NCBI RefSeq assembly: GCF_032854445.1 | Contig: NC_088297.1 | Span: 15,305,335-15,369,334 of the forward strand | Direction: 5' to 3' | Length of the DNA stretch: 64,000 nt | Source: Liolophura sinensis | Lineage: Eukaryota > Mollusca > Polyplacophora > Chitonida > Chitonidae | In this document: positions 54,512 through 64,000 of the stretch, piece by piece | Layout: each line of letters starts with the position of its first letter | How positions within the stretch are numbered: position 1 is the first letter of the stretch | The notes under the pieces: generated by a model | What the model saw: only the letters and a program-made list of their open reading frames with translations | What the model was told of the DNA's origin: nothing | Databases searched by the model: none | Made by a program: the position numbers and the translations under genes

Positions 54512-57146
54512 TCATCGAGATTCGCTGCTGTCTTCATCACTGCTGTCTTCATCACTGCTACCACCGCCAGTACCACCAGGAACTTAAAAAAGAAGAAAAT
54601 GGAATATTAATATAATAAATGTTTACAAGTTACTTTGCAAGAGTGAATAATAAAAACTGGCCAAGTGGTCCGCAGCTTTACTCTCATGACAGACGACGGG
54701 ACAATAACCAATGAGTTATCTTTTTCTGTATATATCTGGTTATTAGATAAGCTGTTTTCTCCACTGGTAAACATGATGTTCCTCGTAGAAGTGAAATATT
54801 CTTGAGTATGGCGTAAAAAAACGAAATAAAATAAATAAAAAAGCAAGACAAATTTGTATCGCTTGTCCACCTTGTTTACTAAATTTAAAGATTGGTATTT
54901 GATTACCTTGGTTTATTTTGGTGGCAACTGTACTAACAAAAGTTTTGGGAAATTTAACAGAAAGTCTGAGTGATGCTAGAGTTTATTCTGCTATTGTACC
55001 ACGTTATTTTGTTAAATATATTAATCTATTAATTTATTTTTTCATCTTATTGGTGCTTTACACCGTACTCAAGAATATTTTACTAACATGACGGCGGCCA
55101 GCATTATGGTCGAATGAAACCGAACAAAACCTGGGGGAAATCCACCTACAACCTTCCCACATACGGCCTGAAAGGAAGCCAGCATGTGCTGGGCTTGAAC
55201 TCACAGCGACCGCATTAATTGGTGAGAGGCTTCTGGGTCATTGCCCCGCGGTGACGCGCTAACCACCTCGGCCACGGAGGCCCCGCTGTTAAATATAACA
55301 CACATTGTATTAGACTAAGGGAATATTGTGTTGGATATGACACAGTTGGGGCCTATTTTGTTACAATGGCAGAGCAATGTGCATTCTAGCATCATATGGA
55401 CTTCCTATTAAAATTAACAGATTAATTTTTGAGTATATAATTTCAGGACCTGTCGATATTCATAAATATGGCGGATGAAACTAACTAATAGTTAGAACAA
55501 ATGGTAATAGCGATCGGATCCAACCACCCGCGAACACTCGACTACATCTACCAACCCTCACAAGTACGCCGTTTTCCTTTATCACAAAAGTGAGCACCAC
55601 TTTATCAGAAACACTCTAAGTTGAGGCATGTCAACAAATCTAAGAAAGACCAACAGAAGTCCAGTCATACCTCTGCGAGTTTTCTGTCATACGTGCAAAG
55701 TGCTATGAAAATGCCATCAAAACTGTTGGAGGAGGTGTGTTGACAAGAATTCTGTCATGAAAATCCAATCATATCTGGCGGAGGTGCGTTTAGTAAGTAT
55801 AATGGTTATACGGACAGATGGACAAATAGAGACAGATGGACAGACAGACAACCTGCATGATCGCTATATCCCCTTTGTATATAATGATAGTAAAGGCAAG
55901 GTATGAAAAAACGTGCTTACCGTCCGCACAAAAGCTCACTGAGATGATACATGTGGTGGGAGAACCTATCGCCACAACTTCGGTATCGCTCTCAACGTTC
56001 ACAGCGCAATTTATCCCTTCAGGGATAGTGAATAGAACATCCGCCGTGAGGACATCCGCAAAAGAACCTCCGTCTACAGTCGTGCAAGTTCCCATAATAC
56101 TCGAAGGAGGAATCGTGCAGATGCCAAGCGTACTATCTGGCGCCTGACCCGGCGGGCATGAAGCTGTAGACAAAAACGATTTCGACGGATTCATTGACCG
56201 ATTTGAGCAGTTAACGGTTAACTAACTGTATAAAAGCATTATACATATCTTTATGTATCTTTTTTATGCTGAAACTGTGGAGCTGAAAAACAGATCACTT
56301 TTGCATAACACTTGGTTGAAGTTTTTTTTTTTATTTATTTCATTAGGGTTTTTTTTTACTTATACAACGGCAACCAGCATTATGGCGGAAGGAAACTGGA
56401 CAGAGCCGCGGGGGGAAAATCCGCCACCATCCACAGGTTGCTTGCAGACCTTCCCACATACGGCCGGAGAGGAACCCAGCGTGAGCGACCTCAATAGTGA
56501 AAGGCCGCTGAGTTATAGTGCTGCGGTAGCACGCTAACCACTTGGTCTCTGTGAGTGGAGAAAGCAGTGGTCAGTGTAAACCACTGGATCAACATGTAAT
56601 TCAAATGATGTGCTAGAGACCCTTAGAAGCGACCAAACTAACCTTGAGAATGTCCAAGACTTGGATTGAACCAAAGTTTCGTGTGTTCTTACGGCTGAAA
56701 GATATACCCCACAACCCCCACCCCCCACCCCACCCCCAGCGTTTCACAAATTTGGTATGGTTAATGCAGTTCCTCCCAGCCCCAATAATCACACCTGGTA
56801 GGGTCATACCCAAAATTTAAAAAAAATGGTGCTTGTAGCTGCGTCGCTTGGGGCTCAGCACTGAGAGGTTACGCTCGGTGTCGGTATAATGTGACTGGGT
56901 GTGGTGCGGTAATAAGAAGGAAAAATTGATAAGTACGACCTTAAACCCAAAGCATTCCTTCATTCATTCCAATAATCACACACAAAACCCAAGGTCACTT
57001 TCTACCCACATTAGTAGTACACGTACAAAATTACTATAAGCATCAATAAGGCGAAGTAAATGCTTAATTAACTGGCCTTGACCGCCGGGGAGTGCAACCA
57101 TCAGGCAGAGAGCTGCCGCAAGTAAGGGTAAGATTCGGGTGACCAT
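54512..57146 (-). CDS. Secreted SDED-tail gene, paralogue 2, first donor site lost
   Basis: Paralogue of the gene at 19177-22350. Exon 1 starts at 57146 (signal peptide MVTRILPLLAAALCLMVALP), exon 2 is 56163-55921 (243 nt, one codon longer) and exon 3 is 54582-54512. Exon 2 and exon 3 keep their splice sites and frame. The tail has two SDED blocks instead of five and ends SSESR; the cysteine in GTGCG is glycine here. The exon 1 donor GTAAGC has become TTAAGC (57066-57067 on the plus strand). Either the gene is silent or mis-spliced, or it uses another donor: A|GTAATT 33 nt downstream (exon end at 57035) keeps phase 1 and adds 11 codons without a stop. Exon 2 differs from paralogue 1 by at least 14 substitutions, nearly all amino-acid changing. 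Confidence 0.6.
54950..55437. mobile_element. Foldback MITE with inserted SINE-A (copy 2)
   Basis: The duplicate of 19665-20522: the left arm AAATTTAACAGAAAGTCTGA, a SINE-A insertion at 55031-55283, and the right arm to AATTAACAGATTAATTTTTG. Confidence 0.82.
55031..55283 (-). mobile_element. SINE-A, minus strand, uninterrupted (copy 2)
   Basis: The counterpart of 19745-20373 without SINE-B. It shows the empty site ACTAACATGACGG at about 55073-55085. Confidence 0.92.
56325..56550 (-). mobile_element. SINE-A, minus strand, degraded (copy 2)
   Basis: The duplicate of 21525-21750, with few differences, in the first intron of paralogue 2. Confidence 0.82.
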
Positions 57147-59056
57147 TTTCAACCTGGAAATAAGGAACAGAATTTATTTTGGTAAATTTTCACAATAAAG
57201 ATGTTAATGAAATTAGTTTTAATTATTTTAATCTTCCAGTAGCAGAAGGGATTTTGCTTTCTTTAACCGTTATACGAAAAGTTAGAGAAAATCTTTTTGC
57301 TGATAGAGGCAACCCTGATTAAAGTAGAATCCCAGCGCTGGGCCTGTCAGACTGCAGACAGTGTAATGTTCCCGGTACCGATTCCGATCCTTTAAACGTC
57401 GAAAACGCAAATAAAAAAATTAAAAAATAAAAAATTTAAAAAAAAGGGAAAAATTTGATGATCAAACGTCAAAAAATCTACACTGCGATTCAACCACCGC
57501 TGACACTGTGACGTCACGATTGTCTACTGCGTTAGCTCCGCTGACATTGTGACGCCACGGTAGTGCATAACCTACAGGTTTGTGGGGGTTCGCTGTATGT
57601 GTACAACATGGAGTTTAGATAATCTATCTAAATCCCGGATACAACACACACCATAGGAGACAATCTCAATTCCAAGGTTACCCTCTGCCTATGTGTGGAT
57701 TTCTACCGCAGTGACACAAGGCAGGATAAGTTACACATATGACTTTAAATTAAGGAAATTACGAGATCTTATCGAAAACACTCTCCGATTACGGATGACT
57801 ATAGTTTCCGTCTGAGACTTTCCTAATTCAATCAAGCCTAACCACTAAGCGTACAAACAAATGCCGAATGGCAAGGCTTATCCCAATCTAAAGCCAAAGG
57901 AAGCAGAAAAGAAAGTCCAGAATTTCACTTGGTATGTTTGAAACAGCAGGCTGCGAGCACTGACTGCAGGGAACCGCTAGCCTACAACAGCCACGACGAG
58001 TACACCGACAAAAGGTCACCCGCCAAGTCAGCTCACACCTCGCCTACAGGCCACTGTACCTTGAAGCAGGTTACGGGAACCCAGTCAAAATTCAAATTGG
58101 TATCTGTATGAGTTACCAATAGTTGTTTCCATGCAGTCAAGGCTGATTTATTTTAACCGTTGATACTCTTTTTAAAACCTAGAACAGTCTGATCTTTCCA
58201 GGACGATTTCTACTTTCACGGGTGTTGAGCGACCGAATGTTCTCGTCACTGCAACTCACAATCCACCGACCAGACCGCAAGGCCTATTTGGACTGCGAAA
58301 CGGTGTCCAAAAAAAAAAAAAAAAAAAAAAAAAAACACGTGTACTACATATACCATCATTTCATAGGTGCTGAATTAGTGTCACACAAGCCAGACGGTAG
58401 CGCCTTTGTGTTATCTACAGTGACCGGTATGTCAGCGAAAATCGTTCACCGTATTACCCAGTCGCTATGCTGTACGCGCTATTTAAGGATCTAATGCAAC
58501 TTCATTATATGTCAAAATATTTATGGTAAAACTTTTTTACTTAAGGGTTCTAATTAAGAGGTGTAAACGTAGGAATAATTATACTTTAAGTGACACCATG
58601 GCTTCTGGAAAAGCATAAAGTTGATGGTGTTTTTTGTCAACGCTTCGCAGAGCTTTTTAATACATAATCGTGGCAGGCCTAGATGGCGTGACGGTACCAG
58701 GCCAGGGTTCTGCAGCGAACAAGGTATGCAGAACGCCCAAGTTTAGAGGGCTTTTTAAATGGAACTAGCTAACATAATATTTTTTAATGCAGTGGACAGA
58801 CTAACATAGCATAAATATTGCGTCTCGGGAGCATTTAGTGTGGAAATCAAGGCGCTTGGGATCTCTGAGATGTTTCTTTTAAAACCGAGCTAATTTGGAA
58901 GGTACAGCTGCTACAGTTTGCTGGACTGGATTAGCATTTTCCAAAATTTTGTCCGAGTTGAAGTCAATCCAGGTAGCATTATCAAACTTTTGTTTATTAA
59001 ATCACTGAAACGGTCTATACAGTGTAAGGTAATATTAATATATATTTATATTATAG
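57147..59056. other. Upstream flank of paralogue 2 and intergenic DNA
   Basis: Matches 22351-24179. A 90-codon stop-to-stop open frame at 57842-58111 contains the 92-bp block missing from copy 1. Its frame is broken in copy 1, and I do not call it a gene. An A run lies at 58308-58335. Confidence 0.45.
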
Positions 59057-59200
59057 GTATGTGGGAACCTGCGGATGGTCGTGGGTTTCCCACGTGCTCT
59101 GTCCCGTTTCCACCTACCATAGTGCTGGTCGCCGTCGTATCAGTGAAATATTCTTGAGTATGGCGTAAAACACAAATCAAATAAATAAATAAATAAATTA
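59057..59200 (+). mobile_element. SINE-A 3' fragment (copy 2)
   Basis: The duplicate of 24180-24316, with one extra AAAT in the tail. Confidence 0.85.
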
Positions 59201-59352
59201 TATTACATAATATTAAAGTAATAGAATTCGCCTTGTGATGTAATAAGCCAGTGACGGATATTGTATAAAAATGTCCGCCTAATGTAATGAGGTGAAATAT
59301 TACAAATACATATATATGAATTACTCGTCCTTGTTTCAAGAGGAGGTGGGGA

Positions 59353-59604
59353 GGGGGTCTCCGTGGCTCAATTGGTTAGTGTGGTAGCACAGCATAATGA
59401 CCCAGGAGCCTCGCTATGAGTTCAAGTCCAGCTCATGCTGGCTTCCTCTCCGGTCGTAAGTGGGAAGGTCTGCCAGCAACGATGGTCGTGGGTTTCCCCG
59501 GGCTCTGCCCGGTTTCCTCCCACCATAATGCTGGCCGCCGTCGTATAAGTGAAATATTCTTGAGTACGGCGTAAAACACCAATCAAATAAATAAATAAAT
59601 CTTT
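59353..59604 (+). mobile_element. SINE-A, full length (copy 2)
   Basis: The duplicate of 24467-24718. Head GTCTCCGTGGCTCAATTGGT, box B GAGTTCAAGTCC, tail CAATCAAATAAATAAATAAA. Confidence 0.92.
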
Positions 59605-60866
59605 GTTCAAGAGCTTGACAAAATCTGTCACTCTAAAACGAAAAGACAACAAATATAGTATAACCACAGCTATTTAGGAAGAGAGATGGGAAAAGACCTA
59701 AATCACCATACAGATTGTTTTCTTACGTGCTTGGTGATTCTATGAATCAACTTTTGATAAGGAATTCTTACAGACCAGGAGATGCGCCATGTTAGAGCAA
59801 CCGAAAACACGATGTCGCGTGACTCGTGCCCCACGTGTATATGGATGAAAAGCAAAAGAATTATCGGTTGACATATGTTGAAATCAGCTGTGTCGTTGAG
59901 TCGTTAAAAGCTATGGCGGCGCTTTCCATTGTCTCAATGTGCACGACTTTGAACTGCAATATCTCGGTTGCGCAACATCACAAAAATACAAAGGTATGTT
60001 TTTTAAACCTCACGTGGGATATTCTATCTATACACATATCCATTTGGCCGACTGATTAATTGTGAAGTCTCTTCTTTTGAAAGTTACTCCGGCAATGCCT
60101 GAGGGAAACCCTAGACCTTCGGTTAGTTGCTTTCAAACATTGACACGTACGACTGTGCGCAGTCGCCTGTTAACATGACTTTAGTCTTATTACGGTTACC
60201 CCGTCGTTTATTTGCCCCTTTGTACAAATGTACACGTACATTACAAAGAAATTTTCATCCAGCCTGGGTATTAAATTTGATCACCAGTCAAAAATATCTA
60301 TGCGAAATCTGCGCCTGGTATAAACCCTGAAATACTTAAGCCAAGATTCTGATATACTTGCCTAAAATGAAGTGATCTTCTCCACGTGAACTGGGCGTCT
60401 TATCGAAAACGTGTGAATTTGCTAACCAGTGGATGGGAATTTATACAGCGATAAAGACATGTTTTTTTCTTGTCCCCATTTCTTGGATTGGTGGAAAATT
60501 CTGTTTGGGGAGGAGTCAAATTGGTGATTGGTAATTTTTTTACCAACCACGTGATTAGTTTTTAAACATTTAATTGCGTAGGTAGGCAGCAATATCTTTT
60601 TAGTGAACACGGCAGAATTAGTTAAAGCAATATGTATGAAGACAGTGTAAAAAGAAAAAAAACACCCATGCTAAAATTCTAAAATAATTAAATCCCAAAT
60701 CTTCTGTTATGCTGTGATGCACACTCAAGTTTCTCTATAGGCTGCTATTCAGCGGATGAATTTTAACTTGCCTCTGTGAGAGACAACGTGACTTATTTTT
60801 GCAACTGGATGAAGAAAAATTGGAATGTCTCTAATAGTTAAAGCTCTTAGGTTGAATAAACTTACA

Positions 60867-60867
<1 letters not shown>

Positions 60868-60900
<33 letters not shown>
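60868..60900. repeat. (AC)n microsatellite, short allele of the duplicate
   Basis: About 32 bp against about 77 bp at the copy 1 locus. Confidence 0.95.
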
Positions 60901-60902
<2 letters not shown>

Positions 60903-61021
60903 TGTATCTCAAACTGAAAATGTCTTGCAGTTCAGCCTTGTTTAATTTTAATGCGGAGGCAGCATATGTTTTAATCACATGAGGTGACGAAAATGTGAAG
61001 CAGGACCTTGAGCCTTTGTTA

Positions 61022-61662
61022 AGCCCGCCGCACATTAGAGTTATCTGCTCTTCCAAATTTCATCCGTGGCACTTGCCTTAAGCAGATAGCTTCTATCTGC
61101 GGTCAATGTTATGAAAGATTTTTGTCATTCATGACGCTGCGGAAAATATCTATCGTGTTTGACAAATTCTGCCGCGTGTGGAAGACTTCTCACTGTGTGC
61201 GCTGAACGAAAGCTATCTCCTCTCGGTTTCGCGTCAAAGCGCATGCGTTACGGCTGTCAAATGATGGTCAAAATGGTGGATGAGGAAGACATTGTTTTGC
61301 TACTTCTTTGACTTCGTCGTGCGCAACCACTTCGTCTAAGCTTCGCCGCAATATCCTCCGTTTGTCGCGGTCTTTAAAATCGGCAGACCTGACCTCGTAC
61401 AAACATGGGTAGCCCGGCCATATGTGAAAAAGTTTATCCTCGATGATAGCGTCCTCTACCAGGTCGCTTGTGGCCTCTATTTTGACTGCCATGTAAACAA
61501 AATCCACGCGTGGCAGAATTTATCAAACACGATAGATATTTTCCTCAGCCACATGAATGACAAAAATCTTTCATAAAATTGACCGCAGACAGAAGCTGTC
61601 TGCTTAAGGCAAGTGCCACGAATGAAATTTGGACGAGCAATAGCTCTAGTGTGCGGCGGGCT
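61022..61662. mobile_element. PIF/Harbinger-like element, 641 bp (copy 2)
   Basis: The duplicate of 26251-26891. The ends AGCCCGCCGCACATTAGAG and (inverse) AGCCCGCCGCACACTAGAG are better preserved than in copy 1. TTA flanks lie at 61019-61021 and 61663-61665. The shared site shows that it inserted before the segmental duplication. Confidence 0.72.
61268..61507 (-). CDS. MADF-like ORF (copy 2)
   Basis: The ORF is 79 aa, the same length as at 26496-26735. It keeps FHIWPGYPCLYEVRSADFKD and RDKRRILRRSLDEVVAHDEV. It differs at several residues (for example FF to FV, T to A, DD to ED, D to G, Y to D and N to H), with no stop or frameshift. Incomplete MADF-like domain; expression unknown. Confidence 0.5.
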   Translation of the reverse strand: MDFVYMAVKIEATSDLVEDAIIEDKLFHIWPGYPCLYEVRSADFKDRDKRRILRRSLDEVVAHDEVKEVAKQCLPHPPF

Positions 61663-61856
61663 TTACGTCAAAAGTCGCGCAGCATCCAATATGTTACAAT
61701 GTATCAGGGAAAGGAACATCTGACGTCATCAAAATGACGTCAAGATCCCGCTGCTGGGCGTTCGGCAGGTCCCTTTATAGAGTTTAACCTCTATTATTTG
61801 GTTTTTAGTCTTCAAAAGGCTGTAGGCTGATGACGTTGTGTAGGTCAAGTTGTGGA

Positions 61857-62010
61857 CAGGGCCTTCGTGGCTGAGTGATTAGTGTGCGAGCGCAGCACAA
61901 GGGCTCGGGGGCTTCTCAGTAATGCTCAAGCTCATGTTGGATATCTCTCCGGTGGTACATAGGAAGGCCTTGCGCAAACAAATCCTGGCCTCGTTTTTCC
62001 TTATATATAA
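61857..62010 (+). mobile_element. Degraded SINE-A relative (copy 2)
   Basis: The duplicate of 27112-27265. Confidence 0.65.
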
Positions 62011-63164
62011 CTTCACTGCGACAAAACACAGAACAACAATGTTATTCAAGGGATCTATATAGTGTCAGTGAAATAGACATATCATTCATGCTTCCGCCAA
62101 AATATACAGAAGGAAACTCTGAACAGCCCTATAATGCATACATATAAATATGCGAATAGCATAAACAAAATATTTTTGATGTACAATGCTTGTTGGACTT
62201 GAATTGGACTTGAATTCACAGCGACAGCGTTGGTGAGAGGGTCACTGCAACGCTAACCGCCTCAGCCACGGAAACCCTCAACTACGTGTTGATGTACTTT
62301 CAGGTTTACCCAGCTTTGAACCTAACCCGGTTACCCTGACACATCTGCATCTACACACATAAACCAACAACTGCCAATTAACTTGCCGTGAGAAAAGAAA
62401 GTTAATGCGTTTTAAGGCGGAATAACGATAAAGCGAGTCGACACCTATTGAAGTTGTGTGAAGCTGTATCGTTTGAGATTCGCAACAATTATTCTCTACA
62501 AGTCATTTAAAAGCTTTGCTTTCTGTTCAAGAACCACTGCGCAATTTTAAGTTTAGGTAACGAATTACTGCTGAAGTACGATGAAAAGATGTAAAGAAGT
62601 TCTGATGACATGTTAGATTAATTCCGTGGGAAAATTGTGGTCTTGTACATGTCATCGTGCACAGCCCACATAACTTAAAAAGTATATATTTATGTAACTA
62701 ATACGAGAAAAAAATAATGATAATAAAAGAAACAAACATTTGAACTGAATTATGTCCAAAACAAACTGTAAATATACCCCTGTGTTAAGGCTAGAGACTC
62801 GCCATATCTTAATTTACACTAGTTAGATTATTCTCTCTGATGTCGTGGTTCTTCGTGTTTCTTCCGAAAATCGCGTGGTTCTTTGTTCTGATAATTGGTT
62901 CTCTGTGCAATATAATCTAAAACAATTGATTGCTACTGTGACATCTGACCTTTAATGTTTGCTATATCCTACAGGTGGTACCCTGGCGTTATGTGACGCT
63001 GATCCAGTCTTAGTGGATATCTGATCGTGTGATGAGAAAAAAATTCACAGTGTCGAAAGTACAGTGGACGCCAATGAAGATTCACTAAAAGGGTCCATAG
63101 ACCGTGTTTGCCCGTGGCTGCAGGTCAAAGAACACGGCGCAGCGAAAGAAAGATTTACATTTGG
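62011..63164. other. Intergenic DNA of copy 2
   Basis: Matches 27266-28354, including the inverted SINE-A head relic near 62200-62275, and has an extra block of about 69 bp near 62510-62580. No gene is supported. Confidence 0.5.
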
Positions 63165-63300
63165 ATTGCTGTCAGACCTTCCTACGTACGGCCGGAGAGG
63201 AACCCAGCATGGACTTGAACTCACAGCGACCGCATCGGTGAGAGACACTTGGGTCATTATGCTGCGCTAGCGCGTTAACCAACTGAGCCACGAAGGACCC
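63165..63300 (-). mobile_element. SINE-A 5' part, minus strand (copy 2)
   Basis: The duplicate of 28355-28496. Confidence 0.85.
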
Positions 63301-63814
63301 ACCTTAATTAAAAGCTTTAATAACCCGGCGAAATCCATGCACCGTGCTTCCTGGTGGACTGTAGCCACTCATACTGCACATTGGGACACAGGCTGGTCAT
63401 CTTACGGTGAAGCCCGTCAGACGGCTTGGCCAGCGAGGATCCGTCTGCGTGTATAGCAACACAGCATTTTTTGTAATTCTTTTCAGATGAAGCCTAATAA
63501 AGTACTGTTAAAATCGCTATTTTGTCTACATTATTCTACTCAAACTATGGTTCCGGGAGTAGCGGTGGAGTAATTTGCTATTAAGCAATCACATGGACAG
63601 TTACAATAAAACCCAGCGGTAAATTGGCAAAAAGGAAAAGACGGTGACAATTTGCCGACTATGACACTGTCGATGCTGCTCTAGTTTAAATCTCTATGAC
63701 GTAGTCTTGTATATTATTTCTCCAAACAAGGCCTTAGTACAGGATAAGCAGCCTGTTCATTTGAGGTTTTCATTTATCCGAGATTATTTCATTTATCGTG
63801 AGTAACTGGTCAGT

Positions 63815-63935
63815 CAGCAACCTGCGGAGGGTCGTGGGGTTTCCCCGGTTTGCTATCGCCATACTGCTGGCCGTCGTCGTATAAGAATAATACTCTTGAG
63901 TACGGCGCAAAATAAATAAATCAATCAATCAAATA
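63815..63935 (+). mobile_element. SINE-A 3' fragment (copy 2)
   Basis: The duplicate of 28995-29132: CAGCAACCTGCGGAGGGTCG to the AATAAATCAATCAATCAAAT tail. Confidence 0.85.
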
Positions 63936-63959
63936 TTCTATAATCACTGCATTTTTCAC

Positions 63960-63963
<4 letters not shown>

Positions 63964-64000
<37 letters not shown>
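63964..64000. repeat. (AT)n microsatellite, cut by the window end
   Basis: The same tract as 29160-29271. Its full length and the right boundary of the duplication are outside the window. Confidence 0.97.

Larger units (their letters stand above)
54096..64000 (+). repeat. Segmental duplication, copy 2 (at least 9.9 kb)
   Basis: Collinear with 18728-29270 from GACCCATGTCTTA onward and cut by the window end inside the shared (AT)n tract. Copy-2-only blocks include about 92 bp at 57846-57937 and about 69 bp near 62510-62580. It lacks the SINE-B and the 90-bp poly(A) block of copy 1. Confidence 0.95.

Noticed and set aside
57842-58111. 90-codon stop-to-stop frame in copy 2
   Set aside because: The paralogous region in copy 1 lacks 92 bp of it and shifts the frame. 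There is no splice support, start context or recognised motif.

Overview
This window is nuclear DNA from an animal, almost certainly a mollusc. The evidence is small exons with GT/AG borders, few long ORFs, AT-rich intergenic DNA, long (AT)n and (AC)n runs, and many copies of tRNA-derived SINEs. One SINE family has a tRNA-like head (TGGCTCAGTTGG box A, GTTCAAGTC box B) and a tail ending in AAACACCAATCAAATAAATA; another ends in CACTCACTCAC. I recall both tail types as common in molluscan genomes, but the species cannot be fixed from this sequence. There is no bacterial gene organisation, CRISPR array or rRNA.

Layout. 1-1150 is an 80-bp minisatellite cut by the window edge. 1230-3416 holds exons of a minus-strand gene of unknown function, with a strong 139-codon first exon. 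3.4-18.7 kb is intergenic or intronic DNA with SINEs, foldback MITEs and a decayed Tc1/mariner transposase. 18728-29270 and 54096-64000 are two direct copies of one roughly 10-kb segmental duplication; copy 2 runs off the right edge inside an (AT)n tract. Between them are a large 54-bp minisatellite (31.1-36.9 kb) with higher-order organisation, more SINEs, a 53-bp minisatellite (42.7-43.8 kb), a TTAA-flanked element, three candidate plus-strand first exons (45.7-48.2 kb), and 69-bp and 137-bp arrays.

The most interesting content is in the duplication. Each copy carries a three-exon minus-strand gene reconstructed here from splice signals: signal-peptide exon, cysteine-containing exon, and an exon ending in an SDED-repeat acidic tail. 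All introns are phase 1. The paralogues differ far more in the coding exon than in adjoining non-coding DNA, nearly all changes are amino-acid replacing, the SDED tail differs in repeat number, and copy 2 has lost the GT of its first donor site. Both copies also carry a 641-bp element with long terminal inverted repeats, a TTA target duplication and an internal ORF resembling a MADF DNA-binding domain, which suggests a PIF/Harbinger-type non-autonomous transposon. A SINE with a 13-bp target duplication sits only in copy 1 and therefore probably inserted after the duplication.

Limits: there was no similarity search, transcript evidence or splice prediction. Exon calls rest on visible splice signals, phase and Kozak context. 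SINE and MITE edges are approximate unless a target duplication is named. Identity figures are hand counts.
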